Shown: piece by piece, positions 27,564 to 35,719 of the stretch
Layout: each line of letters starts with the position of its first letter
Position numbering within the stretch: the first letter of the stretch is position 1
From: Muribaculaceae bacterium
GTDB lineage: Bacteria > Bacteroidota > Bacteroidia > Bacteroidales > Muribaculaceae
NCBI GenBank assembly: GCA_017424575.1
Contig: JAFOYQ010000091.1
Coordinates: forward strand, 1-46,495
Length of the DNA stretch: 46,495 nt
Reading direction: 5' to 3'
Program-made: the position numbers and the translations under genes
Notes under the pieces: model-generated
What the model was told of the DNA's origin: nothing
The model's database searches: none
What the model saw: only the letters and a program-made list of their open reading frames with translations

Positions 27564-27944
27564 TTAAAATGGCATTTCTTGATTTTGTTCAGGCGCTGGT
27601 TGTTGTGCTTGTTGTGGGCGTGAGAGTATGTCGAATTGGTCAACGAGGATTTCTGTCACATTGTGTTTGATAGTGTTGCGATCTTCCCACACACGAGTGC
27701 GAAGTTTTCCCTCAACATATAGTTTTGTGCCTTTGCGAATATACTTTTCTGCAATTTCTGCAGCCTTATCCCACATTACCAATCGGTGCCACTCTGTGCG
27801 TTCGGGCACTTGCGCTCCCGATGCGGTCGTGTAAGCACGATCGGTAGTAGCCAACGAGAATGTTGCTACTGGACGAGTTTCAACATAACGGATTTCGGGA
27901 TCTCCCCCTACATTTCCTACTAATATTACTTTGTTTACTGACAT
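27564..27944 (-). CDS. ssb: Single-stranded DNA-binding protein
   Basis: A 126-residue SSB with one OB-fold: MSVNKVILVGNVGGDPEIRY, TFSLATTDRA, TEWHRLVMWDKAAEIAEKYI, KGTKLYVEGKLRTRVWED. A short Gln/Pro-rich linker leads to the C-terminal tip NQEMPF, a variant of the acidic DDDIPF tail that recruits repair proteins; it has fewer acidic residues than usual. It is short compared with E. coli SSB (178) but normal for the second, smaller type in Bacteroidales. It lies 28 bases downstream of proC and is probably part of the argD-proC transcript; no separate promoter box is clear. Confidence 0.94.
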   Translation of the reverse strand: MSVNKVILVGNVGGDPEIRYVETRPVATFSLATTDRAYTTASGAQVPERTEWHRLVMWDKAAEIAEKYIRKGTKLYVEGKLRTRVWEDRNTIKHNVTEILVDQFDILSRPQQAQQPAPEQNQEMPF

Positions 27945-27972
27945 GTGTTTTATTTTTATATAGTTAATAGTA

Positions 27973-28752
27973 TTATTTACTTGCTTTTAGGCCCTCTATC
28001 ACTGCATTGGTAAAGCCGTGGGCTTCCATTGCGTTAAGACCTTTAATTGTGATGCCACCAGGAGTTGTAACCTTATCGATTTCCACCTCGGGGTTATTAC
28101 CTGTTGCTTCAAGCAATTCCACTGCGCCACGAAGTGTTTGCAACACATATTGCTTTGCATCATTGGGGTAAATACCAAGTTCTACACCACCTTCGGTTGC
28201 AGCACGCACATAACGCATTGCAAAAGCTATACCACAAGAGCATAGCGATGTAGCAGCCCCCATCAATCGTTCTTCAATCACTGCTGCTTTGCCAAGAGCA
28301 TTAAAGATAGTTTCAACTTGTGCCACTTGCTCTTTTGTTGCATTAGCGTTGTGACTTACGAAAGTCATGCTTTGAAGTATTGAGATTGCCGTATTAGGTA
28401 TTGCACGGAACACGACAGCCTTATCATTGCCAAGCCATGATGTCAATGTTGCAATATCTACACCTGCAGCAATTGAAAGGATAATTTGACGAGATAAATC
28501 AAGCACAGGCAACACACCTTTCAATACAGGTTCTACAAGCCAAGGCTTAACTGCTACCAACACCACATCGGCTTTTGCTACAATTGACCTGCTATCGGTC
28601 GATGTCTCAATAGTATTATATTCAGCATTCAACTCGGTGAGTTTCCCCTCATCAAGGTCAGCCACTGCTATATTTACATCAACATTGCTATAAGCAAGAC
28701 CACGAGCAATTGCTCCACCCATATTCCCTGCTCCAATAATTGCAATTTTCAT
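27973..28752 (-). CDS. proC: Pyrroline-5-carboxylate reductase
   Basis: ProC reduces pyrroline-5-carboxylate to proline with NAD(P)H. The 259-residue protein starts MKIAIIGAGNMGGAIARGL (Rossmann GxGxxG), has VLVAVKPWLVEPVL and VVFRAIPNTAI, and ends with the family signature DKVTTPGGITIKGLNAME (PGG(T/I)TI...). Length is typical. It lies 12 bases downstream of argD; in Bacteroidales argD and proC often adjoin within arginine genes, although argC, argG and argR are not next to it here. Confidence 0.95.
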   Translation of the reverse strand: MKIAIIGAGNMGGAIARGLAYSNVDVNIAVADLDEGKLTELNAEYNTIETSTDSRSIVAKADVVLVAVKPWLVEPVLKGVLPVLDLSRQIILSIAAGVDIATLTSWLGNDKAVVFRAIPNTAISILQSMTFVSHNANATKEQVAQVETIFNALGKAAVIEERLMGAATSLCSCGIAFAMRYVRAATEGGVELGIYPNDAKQYVLQTLRGAVELLEATGNNPEVEIDKVTTPGGITIKGLNAMEAHGFTNAVIEGLKASK

Positions 28753-28764
28753 AATTATAATGTT

Positions 28765-29898
28765 TTAAGCTTGTTTTGCAAGCGCATTTTTCAATCTACC
28801 AATAAAGTCTTGTGCTTGTTCCATTGTCAACACAAGTGGTGGCAATAGGCGAATCATGTGTGTACCTGTTGCGCCAGTAAACACTTTCTCCTCTTTGATG
28901 AGTCGTGTGCGAAGTTCTTTTACTGGATAATCAAACTCCATGCCAATCATCAAACCGCGACCACGCACCTCTTTGATGCCTGGTATTTGTTTCAATTCAG
29001 CCATGAGATACTCCCCTACCTTGCGCGCATTCTCAACAAGGTTTTCTTGTTCAAAAATATCGAGAACAGCAATTGCTGCAGCACAAGCGAGATGACTACC
29101 ACCAAATGTTGTGCCAAGTTGACCATATACAGGTGTAAATTTAGGACTAATCAACACACCACCCATAGGAAATCCGTTAGCGATACCCTTTGCCACAGTA
29201 ATAATATCGGGACGCACGCCAGTATATTGGTGAGCAAAGAATTTTCCAGAACGACCATAGCCCGATTGAATTTCATCGGCAATGAGTACCACATCGTGTT
29301 TGTCACACTCTTCGCGCAACGACTGCATAAAATCAGTTTCTGGTATACGAATACCACCTACACCTTGAATTCCCTCAACAATAACTGCACTAACATCACC
29401 TTTTGCCAACTCTACTTTCACTGCATCAATATCATTTAGAGGAAGGAATGTGATATGGCCATTGGCATTTATTGGAGCTACAATCTTAGGATTATCAGTA
29501 GCCTCAACAGCGAGTGATGTGCGACCATGGAATGCTTTGTCAAATGCAATAACGCGAGTTTTGCCATTGTAAAATGATGCAAGTTTCAACGCATTTTCAT
29601 TTGCCTCAGCTCCCGAATTAATCAAAAATAGTTGATAATCATCGTAACCAGAAATCTTGCCAAGTTTATCAGCAAGAGTTTGTTGCAATGAGTTAATTAC
29701 CGAGTTAGAGTAAAACACCAATTTTGAAGATTGCTCATTCAATGCTTTAAGGTAATGAGGATGAGAGTGCCCCACAGATATAACTGCATGACCTCCATAA
29801 AGGTCAAGATATTTAGTTCCTTCAGTGTCGTAGGTGTAACAACCTTCTCCTTTTTCAATCTCTATATCAAACAAAGGATATACGTCATATAATTTCAT
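28765..29898 (-). CDS. argD: Acetylornithine/succinylornithine-type aminotransferase
   Basis: A 377-residue class-III PLP aminotransferase. Motifs are YLDLYGGHAVISVGHSHPHY, LINSGAEANENALKLA, AFHGRTSLAVEATDN, ADEIQSGYGRSGKFFAHQ and, with the PLP Lys, DIITVAKGIANGFPMGGVLI. ArgD converts N-acyl-glutamate semialdehyde to N-acyl-ornithine in arginine synthesis; Bacteroides are known to use succinylated intermediates, so the substrate may be N-succinyl. It is first in the minus-strand argD-proC-ssb run, with a good promoter (TTTG-N19-TAAATTTG on the minus strand, 29927-29957). Confidence 0.9.
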   Translation of the reverse strand: MKLYDVYPLFDIEIEKGEGCYTYDTEGTKYLDLYGGHAVISVGHSHPHYLKALNEQSSKLVFYSNSVINSLQQTLADKLGKISGYDDYQLFLINSGAEANENALKLASFYNGKTRVIAFDKAFHGRTSLAVEATDNPKIVAPINANGHITFLPLNDIDAVKVELAKGDVSAVIVEGIQGVGGIRIPETDFMQSLREECDKHDVVLIADEIQSGYGRSGKFFAHQYTGVRPDIITVAKGIANGFPMGGVLISPKFTPVYGQLGTTFGGSHLACAAAIAVLDIFEQENLVENARKVGEYLMAELKQIPGIKEVRGRGLMIGMEFDYPVKELRTRLIKEEKVFTGATGTHMIRLLPPLVLTMEQAQDFIGRLKNALAKQA

Positions 29899-29926
29899 AT
29901 TGAATCTATATTTTGTGAATAATTCG

Positions 29927-29957
29927 CAAATTTACACATATTTTGCGATTAATCAAA
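29927..29957 (-). promoter_or_regulatory. Promoter of argD-proC: TTTG-N19-TAAATTTG
   Basis: On the minus strand, -33 TTTG (29954-29957) and -7 TAAATTTG (29927-29934) are separated by exactly 19 bases, the Bacteroidota optimum, 28 bases upstream of the argD start. Confidence 0.7.
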
Positions 29958-30013
29958 CAAAATGGATATTTCACATTTAGCAAAAAATATGGCATTATTC
30001 TCAAAAATTATTC

Positions 30014-30021
30014 TAACTTTG
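30014..30021 (+). promoter_or_regulatory. Candidate -7 box (TAACTTTG) for the SPFH gene
   Basis: TAnnTTTG match 32 bases upstream of ATG 30054. It lies inside the longer open frame that begins at 29943, which argues for the downstream start. Confidence 0.5.
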
Positions 30022-30053
30022 TGAAAACATTATTTTATTTAATTAAATATATC

Positions 30054-31001
30054 ATGGTTACTGAAAAAATTGAAACTGCTTATAGCGGATTTAAGATGAA
30101 TGGTTTTGTGGCTTTAATACTATATATAGCATTAATAGCTGCATCAATTGCTTCAATTATCTATGGAGGCATTAATGAATATGGATTAATAATTGGTGGG
30201 GGTATTACCCTTCTTATAATTAGTTTTATCGCCATTATCGGATTCTTCACACTCGAGCCCAACGAGGCGGCTGTGATGATTTTCTTTGGTAAATACAAGG
30301 GCACATTCAATCAACATGGCTTTTATTGGGTAAACCCATTTATGTCACGCAAACGATTGACTATGCGCTCTCGCAACCTCGACGCCGAGCCTATCAAAGT
30401 AAACGACAAAGAGGGTAATCCAATCCTCATCGGTATGGTTATAGTGTGGAAACTTAACGACACATACAAGGCAATGTTTGAAATCGACGCTCAAAGCATA
30501 GCTGGAGGAGCAACTGGAGCAACTGCATCTACACGCATGAATGCATTTGAAAAATATGTGCGCATTCAAGGAGATGCAGCTCTTCGCGAAGTTGCAGGGC
30601 TATATGCTTACGATGACAATAAAGACACAACCGATGATGATAATGAATTAACACTCCGTTCTGGTGGTGCCGAAATCAACGAAATCCTTGTTGAAAAACT
30701 AAATGAACGTTTAGCTTTTGCTGGTATTGAAGTGCAAGAAGCACGCATTAACTATCTCACCTATGCACCCGAGATTGCAGCCGTGATGCTTCGCCGTCAA
30801 CAAGCTACTGCCGTTATCGCAGCTCGTGAGAAAATTGTTGAAGGAGCAGTTTCAATGGTAAAACTTGCTCTTGACAAACTCGCCAACGAAGGCATCGAAC
30901 TCAATGAAGAAAAACGTGCTTCAATGGTTGGTAACCTACTCGTAGTCCTCTGCGCCGACGAATCAGCACAACCTGTTATCAGCACCGATACTTCAAAATA
31001 G
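30054..31001 (+). CDS. SPFH/Band 7 (stomatin-like) membrane protein
   Basis: A 315-residue protein. The start ATG 30054 (MVTEKIETAYSGFKMNG) is preferred over an upstream frame start because a promoter box lies between. Two hydrophobic helices (LILYIALIAASIASIIYGG and LIISFIAIIGFFTL) precede EPNEAAVMIFFGKYKGTFNQ, the SPFH entry motif. The SPFH domain continues through VNDKEGNPILIGMVIVW and a coiled-coil-prone helix near residues 230-260 (MLRRQQATAVIAAREKIVEG). SPFH proteins form membrane cages that organise microdomains or control proteases; partners here are unknown. A hairpin terminator follows. Confidence 0.92.
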   Translation: MVTEKIETAYSGFKMNGFVALILYIALIAASIASIIYGGINEYGLIIGGGITLLIISFIAIIGFFTLEPNEAAVMIFFGKYKGTFNQHGFYWVNPFMSRKRLTMRSRNLDAEPIKVNDKEGNPILIGMVIVWKLNDTYKAMFEIDAQSIAGGATGATASTRMNAFEKYVRIQGDAALREVAGLYAYDDNKDTTDDDNELTLRSGGAEINEILVEKLNERLAFAGIEVQEARINYLTYAPEIAAVMLRRQQATAVIAAREKIVEGAVSMVKLALDKLANEGIELNEEKRASMVGNLLVVLCADESAQPVISTDTSK

Positions 31002-31025
31002 GTAGTACCAAAACTAATTCTATAT

Positions 31026-31063
31026 TATGGTGTTCTTAAGTATTAAGAGCACCATATTTTTTT
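31026..31063 (+). terminator. Intrinsic terminator after the SPFH gene
   Basis: 14-bp stem (31026-31039 with 31043-31056, one G-U pair), 3-base loop, then a T7 run. The T-run merges into the -33 element of the serB promoter. Confidence 0.85.
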
Positions 31064-31091
31064 GCCAGTCGATAATTTATTCGTAATTTTG
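31061..31091 (+). promoter_or_regulatory. Promoter of serB: TTTG-N19-TAATTTTG
   Basis: -33 TTTG at 31061-31064 and -7 TAATTTTG at 31084-31091 with a 19-base spacer, 19 bases before the ATG at 31111. Confidence 0.7.
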
Positions 31092-31110
31092 AGGAATAAA
31101 TAGCGAAAAT

Positions 31111-32334
31111 ATGGAAACAAAAAATCTTGAATTGATAATGGTGAATATCTCGGGATACGACCGTCCTGGAGTTACTGCTGCACTGACTGCAATTTTAGCA
31201 AAGTATAATGCTGATATTCTTGACATTGGTCAAGCAGATATTCATCACTATTTATCTCTTGGCATATTATTTAAGACCGATAGTTCGGTATCGGGCGATA
31301 TTATGAAAGAGTTGCTATTTAAGGCATCTGAAATGAATTTCCAAATCCATTTCACACCTATTTCGGTTGAGGAATATACCGATTGGGTTGGCCGTCAAGG
31401 AAAGCAACGCTGGATTATCACTACCCTTGGCCGTGAACTTACTTCACGCCATATTGCATTAGTTTCAGACGTTATTTCAAAACAGAATCTAAATATTGAT
31501 AGCATTCGCCGTTTAACAGGTCGAATGCCGTTAGAAGAGAAAGAAAACCCACTATCAAAGGCTTGTGTGGAGTTTTCAGTACGTGGCACCCCTCGTGACC
31601 GCGCTGAAATGCAGTCACAATTCATGGAGATGGCATCAAATGAAGGGTTTGATATCTCATTGCAAGAGGATACTATGTATCGTCGCTCACGTCGCTTGAT
31701 ATGCTTCGATATGGATTCAACTCTTATTGAAACCGAAGTTATTGACGAACTTGCTATCCGTGCAGGAGTTGGCGATAAAGTTAAAGAGATTACCGAGCGT
31801 GCAATGCGTGGGGAGATTGATTTCTGCGAATCGTTTACCGAACGAGTGGCCTTACTCAAAGGACTTGATGAGAGCGTGATGAAAGATATTGCCGAAAATC
31901 TTCCTATTACCGAAGGGCTTGATCGTTTGATAGAAGTATTGAAACGCGTAGGATATAAAACTGCTATTCTTTCGGGAGGTTTCACATATTTTGGCAACTA
32001 TCTCAAACAACGCTTTGGTTTTGACTATGTCTATGCCAACGAACTTGAAATCGTTGATGGCAAACTCACTGGTCGCCACCTCGGAGACATTGTAGACGGC
32101 AAACGCAAAGCAGAATTACTTCGACTCATTGCACAAGTTGAAAATGTAAACATTGCTCAAACAATTGCTGTCGGTGATGGCGCTAATGACCTTCCAATGC
32201 TTGCAACTGCTGGTCTTGGTATCGCATTCCATGCAAAACCAAAAGTAAAAGCAACCGCCGAGCAATCACTCTCAACCATCGGACTCGATGGCATCCTCTA
32301 TTTCCTCGGATTTAAGGACTCATTTATATCATAG
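31111..32334 (+). CDS. serB: Phosphoserine phosphatase with N-terminal ACT domains
   Basis: SerB hydrolyses phosphoserine to serine, the last step of serine synthesis. The 407-residue protein begins with two ACT-like regulatory regions (about 1-85, NISGYDRPGVTAALTAILAK; and about 90-180). The HAD-type phosphatase core follows: LICFDMDSTLIETEVIDELA carries the DxDST nucleophile loop, TAILSGGFTYFG motif II, and AVGDGANDLPMLATAGLGIA motif III/IV acids. The long N-terminus matches the ACT-containing SerB type rather than the short E. coli form. It has a well-formed promoter and converges with the HARE-HTH gene. Confidence 0.95.
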   Translation: METKNLELIMVNISGYDRPGVTAALTAILAKYNADILDIGQADIHHYLSLGILFKTDSSVSGDIMKELLFKASEMNFQIHFTPISVEEYTDWVGRQGKQRWIITTLGRELTSRHIALVSDVISKQNLNIDSIRRLTGRMPLEEKENPLSKACVEFSVRGTPRDRAEMQSQFMEMASNEGFDISLQEDTMYRRSRRLICFDMDSTLIETEVIDELAIRAGVGDKVKEITERAMRGEIDFCESFTERVALLKGLDESVMKDIAENLPITEGLDRLIEVLKRVGYKTAILSGGFTYFGNYLKQRFGFDYVYANELEIVDGKLTGRHLGDIVDGKRKAELLRLIAQVENVNIAQTIAVGDGANDLPMLATAGLGIAFHAKPKVKATAEQSLSTIGLDGILYFLGFKDSFIS

Positions 32335-32375
32335 AAATAGTGCCTATAACTACTATATAAAGTTCCCCTACGCCA

Positions 32376-32588
32376 CTACATTATCAGATAAATGAGTCCA
32401 CCTTCGCGGGCGAAGATGTCGGCATAACGGCATATTGTGGCATACACAAATTTATCGCTCACAGGTTGGCCGTTGTTGAGTATATACAATCCTTCTTCGT
32501 TGATTGCATCAGCTATTGCCGTTGTAGACATTCCGTGTCCGGCTGTTGCTAACACGTACACAATTGCTTGTTCAAGTCGCATTATCAT
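32376..32588 (-). CDS. Small winged-helix protein, HARE-HTH-like
   Basis: A 70-residue protein whose whole length resembles a HARE-HTH (HB1/ASXL/restriction endonuclease) winged helix. LEQAIVYVLATAGHGMSTTA is the first helix and turn, then IADAINEEGLYI, a short loop, VSDKFVYATICRYADIF as recognition-like helix, and REGGLIYLI as the wing. HARE-HTH domains also occur in the RNA polymerase delta subunit and usually bind DNA. It lies 8 bases downstream of viaA, so it is probably the third gene of the ravA-viaA operon. A second in-frame ATG two codons later is an equal start candidate. It is not part of the E. coli RavA-ViaA system. Assignment is from pattern only. Confidence 0.7.
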   Translation of the reverse strand: MIMRLEQAIVYVLATAGHGMSTTAIADAINEEGLYILNNGQPVSDKFVYATICRYADIFAREGGLIYLIM

Positions 32589-32596
32589 AATCGTTA

Positions 32597-33976
32597 CTAT
32601 TTTATTGTTTCTTTAATACATTTACCTCCTACATATTTGTAATTCTCATAACATCGCCCCATATATTTTCGTGCTGATGATCCTACAAATGAATGTTCAT
32701 TATGTTGTTCATTAAAATCTTTTACTTTTAGAGAATACAACCTCATACCATTGCGTCGAGCCTTATCAAGGTCCTTCACTACATATTTTGAGAGCCAACT
32801 CCACATATAATCAGAAATTACAAGCAAGTCGGCACCTTCAAGACTATCTTTTAGATGATGATGTTTTCGTCCTTTCAATAACGAACGAAAGATAAACGAA
32901 AATAGTAGATTTTCATTATTTCCCCCTCCATACGTTCGAGCGAGAAAGGCTAAAAAAGCCTTGCGTTGTTGTTTTATATTGGTGAGTACAAAGTATGTTA
33001 GATTATAGGAATAATTAATAAGACATAATGTGCGATGTGTGCGTTGCGCTACAATTGCTACTGCCAATGCCAATTGCTTTGCCATTTCAAGCAATTCACT
33101 TGTCATCGATCCACTTGTGTCAATACACACTATTATAGGCCCACGTTTCTTTTTTCCCTTAGTCGATGATGATGCCGAGGCCAATACTTGCAAGCGTTTT
33201 TCGACATACTTTCGATAGAATACATTCTCGGTAACGCTATCGCCAAGCAATGCCGTTTCGGTCGGCAATATCGCATTCAAATCATTTCCTATCGTCACTC
33301 CACTAATATCACTATGTGATGAACGTGAAAATTTAGATGTAGTTGATATAGAAAAGGTCGATATTCCAGTTCTACCTAATTTCAATGCCAAATCAACAAT
33401 TGATTTATCTATCGATTCCAGATATTTGACCGCAGTTTTCTCCGTAGGTTCCTTATTGGCAAAATCTTGCATTGGTATAGGCAAACATGCTCCATTTAGA
33501 TTTGTTTCACGCGTGGCATCTTTCGATGTTTTATCCGACACTAAATTCTCGTTTAATTCAGCATCCACATCTAATTCATCATCATCTTCGTCCTCTTCTT
33601 CATTATCGTTTGCTCCATCAATAGTTACTTTCTTCTCCGATTTTTTAGCAGTTTCTTCATCTTCATCAAAGGACACTAGTTCGCCAAAATGAGTTAAGAA
33701 CCATTCTATTAAGAATCGTTCAATTCTATCGTCAAGTAATTTTTCATCGCGCCACTCTTCAACGGTTATTGAATCGCCAAAATCATTTATTCGTTTAGTA
33801 GCATACCCTATCCATTGCCGACGAAAGTCAAGCGTAATATAAAAACGAGCATCATTGAGTATCGTGTCGAGCATCTTATACGATTTGAGTCGGCTATTAC
33901 TGCGAATCTCAACCCTATTGCCTAGAATCCTTGCCTTTATGCCACGTTGCAAATATTTTATATGAGCGTCTTTCAT
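32597..33976 (-). CDS. viaA: VWA-domain protein, ViaA-like
   Basis: A 459-residue cytosolic protein. The N-terminal half is helical with a strongly acidic stretch near residues 120-145 (EEDEDDDELDVDAELNEN). The C-terminal third is a von Willebrand A domain: IVCIDTSGSMTSELLEMAKQ holds the MIDAS DxSxS motif, followed by TYGGGNNENLLFSF and LVISDYMW. In E. coli ViaA binds and stimulates the AAA+ ATPase RavA, and the pair is linked to respiratory complexes and aminoglycoside uptake. Its ATG overlaps the ravA stop by 4 bases, consistent with coupled synthesis. Name is by architecture and neighbour. Confidence 0.85.
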   Translation of the reverse strand: MKDAHIKYLQRGIKARILGNRVEIRSNSRLKSYKMLDTILNDARFYITLDFRRQWIGYATKRINDFGDSITVEEWRDEKLLDDRIERFLIEWFLTHFGELVSFDEDEETAKKSEKKVTIDGANDNEEEDEDDDELDVDAELNENLVSDKTSKDATRETNLNGACLPIPMQDFANKEPTEKTAVKYLESIDKSIVDLALKLGRTGISTFSISTTSKFSRSSHSDISGVTIGNDLNAILPTETALLGDSVTENVFYRKYVEKRLQVLASASSSTKGKKKRGPIIVCIDTSGSMTSELLEMAKQLALAVAIVAQRTHRTLCLINYSYNLTYFVLTNIKQQRKAFLAFLARTYGGGNNENLLFSFIFRSLLKGRKHHHLKDSLEGADLLVISDYMWSWLSKYVVKDLDKARRNGMRLYSLKVKDFNEQHNEHSFVGSSARKYMGRCYENYKYVGGKCIKETIK

Positions 33977-35373
33977 CGTTGTATTTGTCGGAATTTCTTA
34001 TCGTATTCAGAAAACAGATTGTGCAACACAGTCGTGAAATTAGAATTTGCCACAAACATATTCTCATTAATTAATCTCAACAATGAAGCATACACATCTT
34101 CAACGGTTTCATTAGTGCAAAGTGGTGCATTTGTGGCTAATGTTTCACCACTTCTTCGCAATGGAAAACTATAACTATTGATGTTCACATATCCTTCTTT
34201 ATGTACTTGAATCACAAATGGGCCATAGTCAACCATCTCAATCTCTCCATCGTTTACCTCATGTCCGAAATATACCTCGCGCGGATTTTTCAACATTGTT
34301 TCGTAGTCGGCAATCTTTATCTTAAAGGTATAACCATTACAATCAACCACATAGTGAGTGCCGTCATCTTTTACGAGTGTTTCGGTGCGTCCCTTATTCT
34401 TGCGAGAATTTGACTTCATATAATCTCGCAAACAATGCATTGCAACACATTGTGCCACTGCATTACGACAATTATCGCAACAGTCATCGCTATTCCACAA
34501 CATATGCACAAGCAACATGAAGTCGGAAACATCTACGCGCTTGCGACCATTTACACACGCCGACACCTTCATAACATGAGCCATTTTTCGCCAACGACGG
34601 TCTGACACATAGTATTTCATCTCATTTATATTTTCTTTTGAAGTGTCATCCGTTTCCGTTTTAGCAAATGCATTCATTTTTTCGCGCAAGTCATACATCA
34701 TGTCGACGATTTCATGCGGCATCTCACACTCACGCACCTTCTCGCGCAATTCATCACACTCCTTTTGCGTAAATGGGATTACGGTATCGACGGTTGGAGC
34801 CGCTTTCACTCCCAAAATCAAATTATTGAAATTCTCACGCATCTCGATTGGGCTCACTATATATCGCAACAAGAAACGGTCCCACAACGCTTCAAGCCCC
34901 TCACCTTCGGCAGGCAACTCATTTGACGCAGCGATGATGCCACGAATAGGCAAATGCATATCACAATCCCCATTGCGATATATCTTTTCATTTAGCACCG
35001 TAAGTAATGAATTTTGGATAGCAGGTCCCGCCTTCCATATCTCATCAAGAAACACTATCTGCGACTCGGGCAGATAGCCCTTTGTTATGCGTTCATAAGT
35101 ATCGTGTTCACGCAATTTTGTGATGCTCACTGGTCCAAATATCTCATCGGGAGTAGAAAATCGCGACATCAGATATTCAAACGAACGCGCATTCTCAAAT
35201 GCCATTTTCAACTTCCTTGCCATCATACTCTTCCCCACCCCTGGCAAACCGAGCAAAAATATACTCTCCTCGGCAAGCGCGCTCAATAAACTTAACGCCA
35301 TTACCTCATTGCGTTCATAGGCATCGGCAGTCATTGCCTTTAATATTTGTTGTGTTCTTTCGCGTATCTCCAT
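33973..35373 (-). CDS. ravA: MoxR-type AAA+ ATPase, RavA-like
   Basis: A 466-residue AAA+ protein closely resembling RavA. Walker A is LLGLPGVGKSMMARKL near residue 40. FEYLMSRFSTPDEIFGP and GYLPESQIVFLDEIWKAG (Walker B) are RavA-like segments; then NSLLTVLNEK, the sensor GIIAASNELPAEGEGLEAL, and the Arg-finger region WDRFLLRYIV. The C-terminal part (about 320-466) would be the LARA-like region and is not well matched by eye. RavA hexamers act with ViaA. A -7 box TATCTTTG (35409-35416) lies 35 bases upstream. The order ravA-viaA-HARE gives a three-gene operon. Confidence 0.9.
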   Translation of the reverse strand: MEIRERTQQILKAMTADAYERNEVMALSLLSALAEESIFLLGLPGVGKSMMARKLKMAFENARSFEYLMSRFSTPDEIFGPVSITKLREHDTYERITKGYLPESQIVFLDEIWKAGPAIQNSLLTVLNEKIYRNGDCDMHLPIRGIIAASNELPAEGEGLEALWDRFLLRYIVSPIEMRENFNNLILGVKAAPTVDTVIPFTQKECDELREKVRECEMPHEIVDMMYDLREKMNAFAKTETDDTSKENINEMKYYVSDRRWRKMAHVMKVSACVNGRKRVDVSDFMLLVHMLWNSDDCCDNCRNAVAQCVAMHCLRDYMKSNSRKNKGRTETLVKDDGTHYVVDCNGYTFKIKIADYETMLKNPREVYFGHEVNDGEIEMVDYGPFVIQVHKEGYVNINSYSFPLRRSGETLATNAPLCTNETVEDVYASLLRLINENMFVANSNFTTVLHNLFSEYDKKFRQIQR

Positions 35374-35408
35374 ATATCTGATTAAACTCTATATGTGTGT
35401 ATTTTTTG

Positions 35409-35416
35409 CAAAGATA
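35409..35416 (-). promoter_or_regulatory. Candidate -7 box (TATCTTTG) for ravA-viaA
   Basis: Perfect TAnnTTTG on the minus strand, 35 bases upstream of the ravA start; no clear -33. Confidence 0.55.
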
Positions 35417-35557
35417 ACACCACACGTGGGCAATATCTCTGCCCACCGTAAGATAAATTAAAATTTAAGGTGTTTTTATACTCCCATATACAACACATGC
35501 GCATTTCACTTCGCATATAAACATATGATAACAATCAGATAACTTTTATTACAAAAA

Positions 35558-35640
35558 AAATAGGTTAAAATTCTATTGTTAAAAGATTAAATAGGTTACT
35601 CCAATTGTTGTATTTACAAATTTTCAATTGTCATATTTGC
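35558..35640 (+). repeat. Two sets of direct repeats upstream of the XRE gene
   Basis: AAATAGGTTA occurs at 35558-35567 and 35589-35598. CAATTGTTGTATTTAC (35602-35617) and CAATTGTCATATTTGC (35625-35640) match at 13 of 16 positions, 23 bases apart (about two helical turns), with the second copy covering the -33 TTTG. Confidence 0.6.
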
Positions 35641-35666
35641 CAATTAGATTTATTTTTGTATCTTTG
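35636..35666 (+). promoter_or_regulatory. Promoter of the XRE-nuclease pair: TTTG-N19-TATCTTTG
   Basis: -33 TTTG at 35636-35639 and -7 TATCTTTG at 35659-35666 with a 19-base spacer. Confidence 0.75.
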
Positions 35667-35684
35667 TCCATTATTAATTTTAAA

Positions 35685-35700
35685 AGTGGGGAACACCACT
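35685..35700. promoter_or_regulatory. Inverted repeat AGTGG-N6-CCACT, possible operator
   Basis: A 16-base inverted repeat just downstream of the expected transcription start and 19 bases before the XRE ATG. It could be an autoregulatory operator or a leader hairpin. Confidence 0.4.
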
Positions 35701-35719
35701 ATAAAAACGATTTAATTTT

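Larger units (their letters stand above)
35374..35719. other. 346-base repeat-rich intergenic region between ravA and the XRE gene
   Basis: Divergent, very AT-rich region. It contains the ravA -7 box (minus strand), a 6-bp hairpin (GTGGGC 35426-35431 with 35441-35446), a 10-base direct repeat (AAATAGGTTA at 35558 and 35589), and a 16-base imperfect direct repeat (35602 and 35625). The XRE promoter follows, then an inverted repeat (35685-35700). No open reading frame is evident. The repeats suggest a regulator-binding region. Confidence 0.6.

Noticed and set aside
28858..29439. 193-codon open frame on the plus strand inside argD
   Set aside because: It is the antisense of a well-conserved aminotransferase and has no recognisable protein features.
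29943..30053. Upstream extension of the SPFH gene
   Set aside because: A -7 promoter box lies within it and the added residues look nothing like the family.
31395..31997. 200-codon open frame on the minus strand inside serB
   Set aside because: Antisense shadow of serB; composition biased toward Ser/Arg, as expected from complementary codons.
35426..35446. 6-bp hairpin with GTGGGC arms upstream of ravA
   Set aside because: Short stem, 9-base loop and no T-run; not enough to call a terminator or riboswitch.
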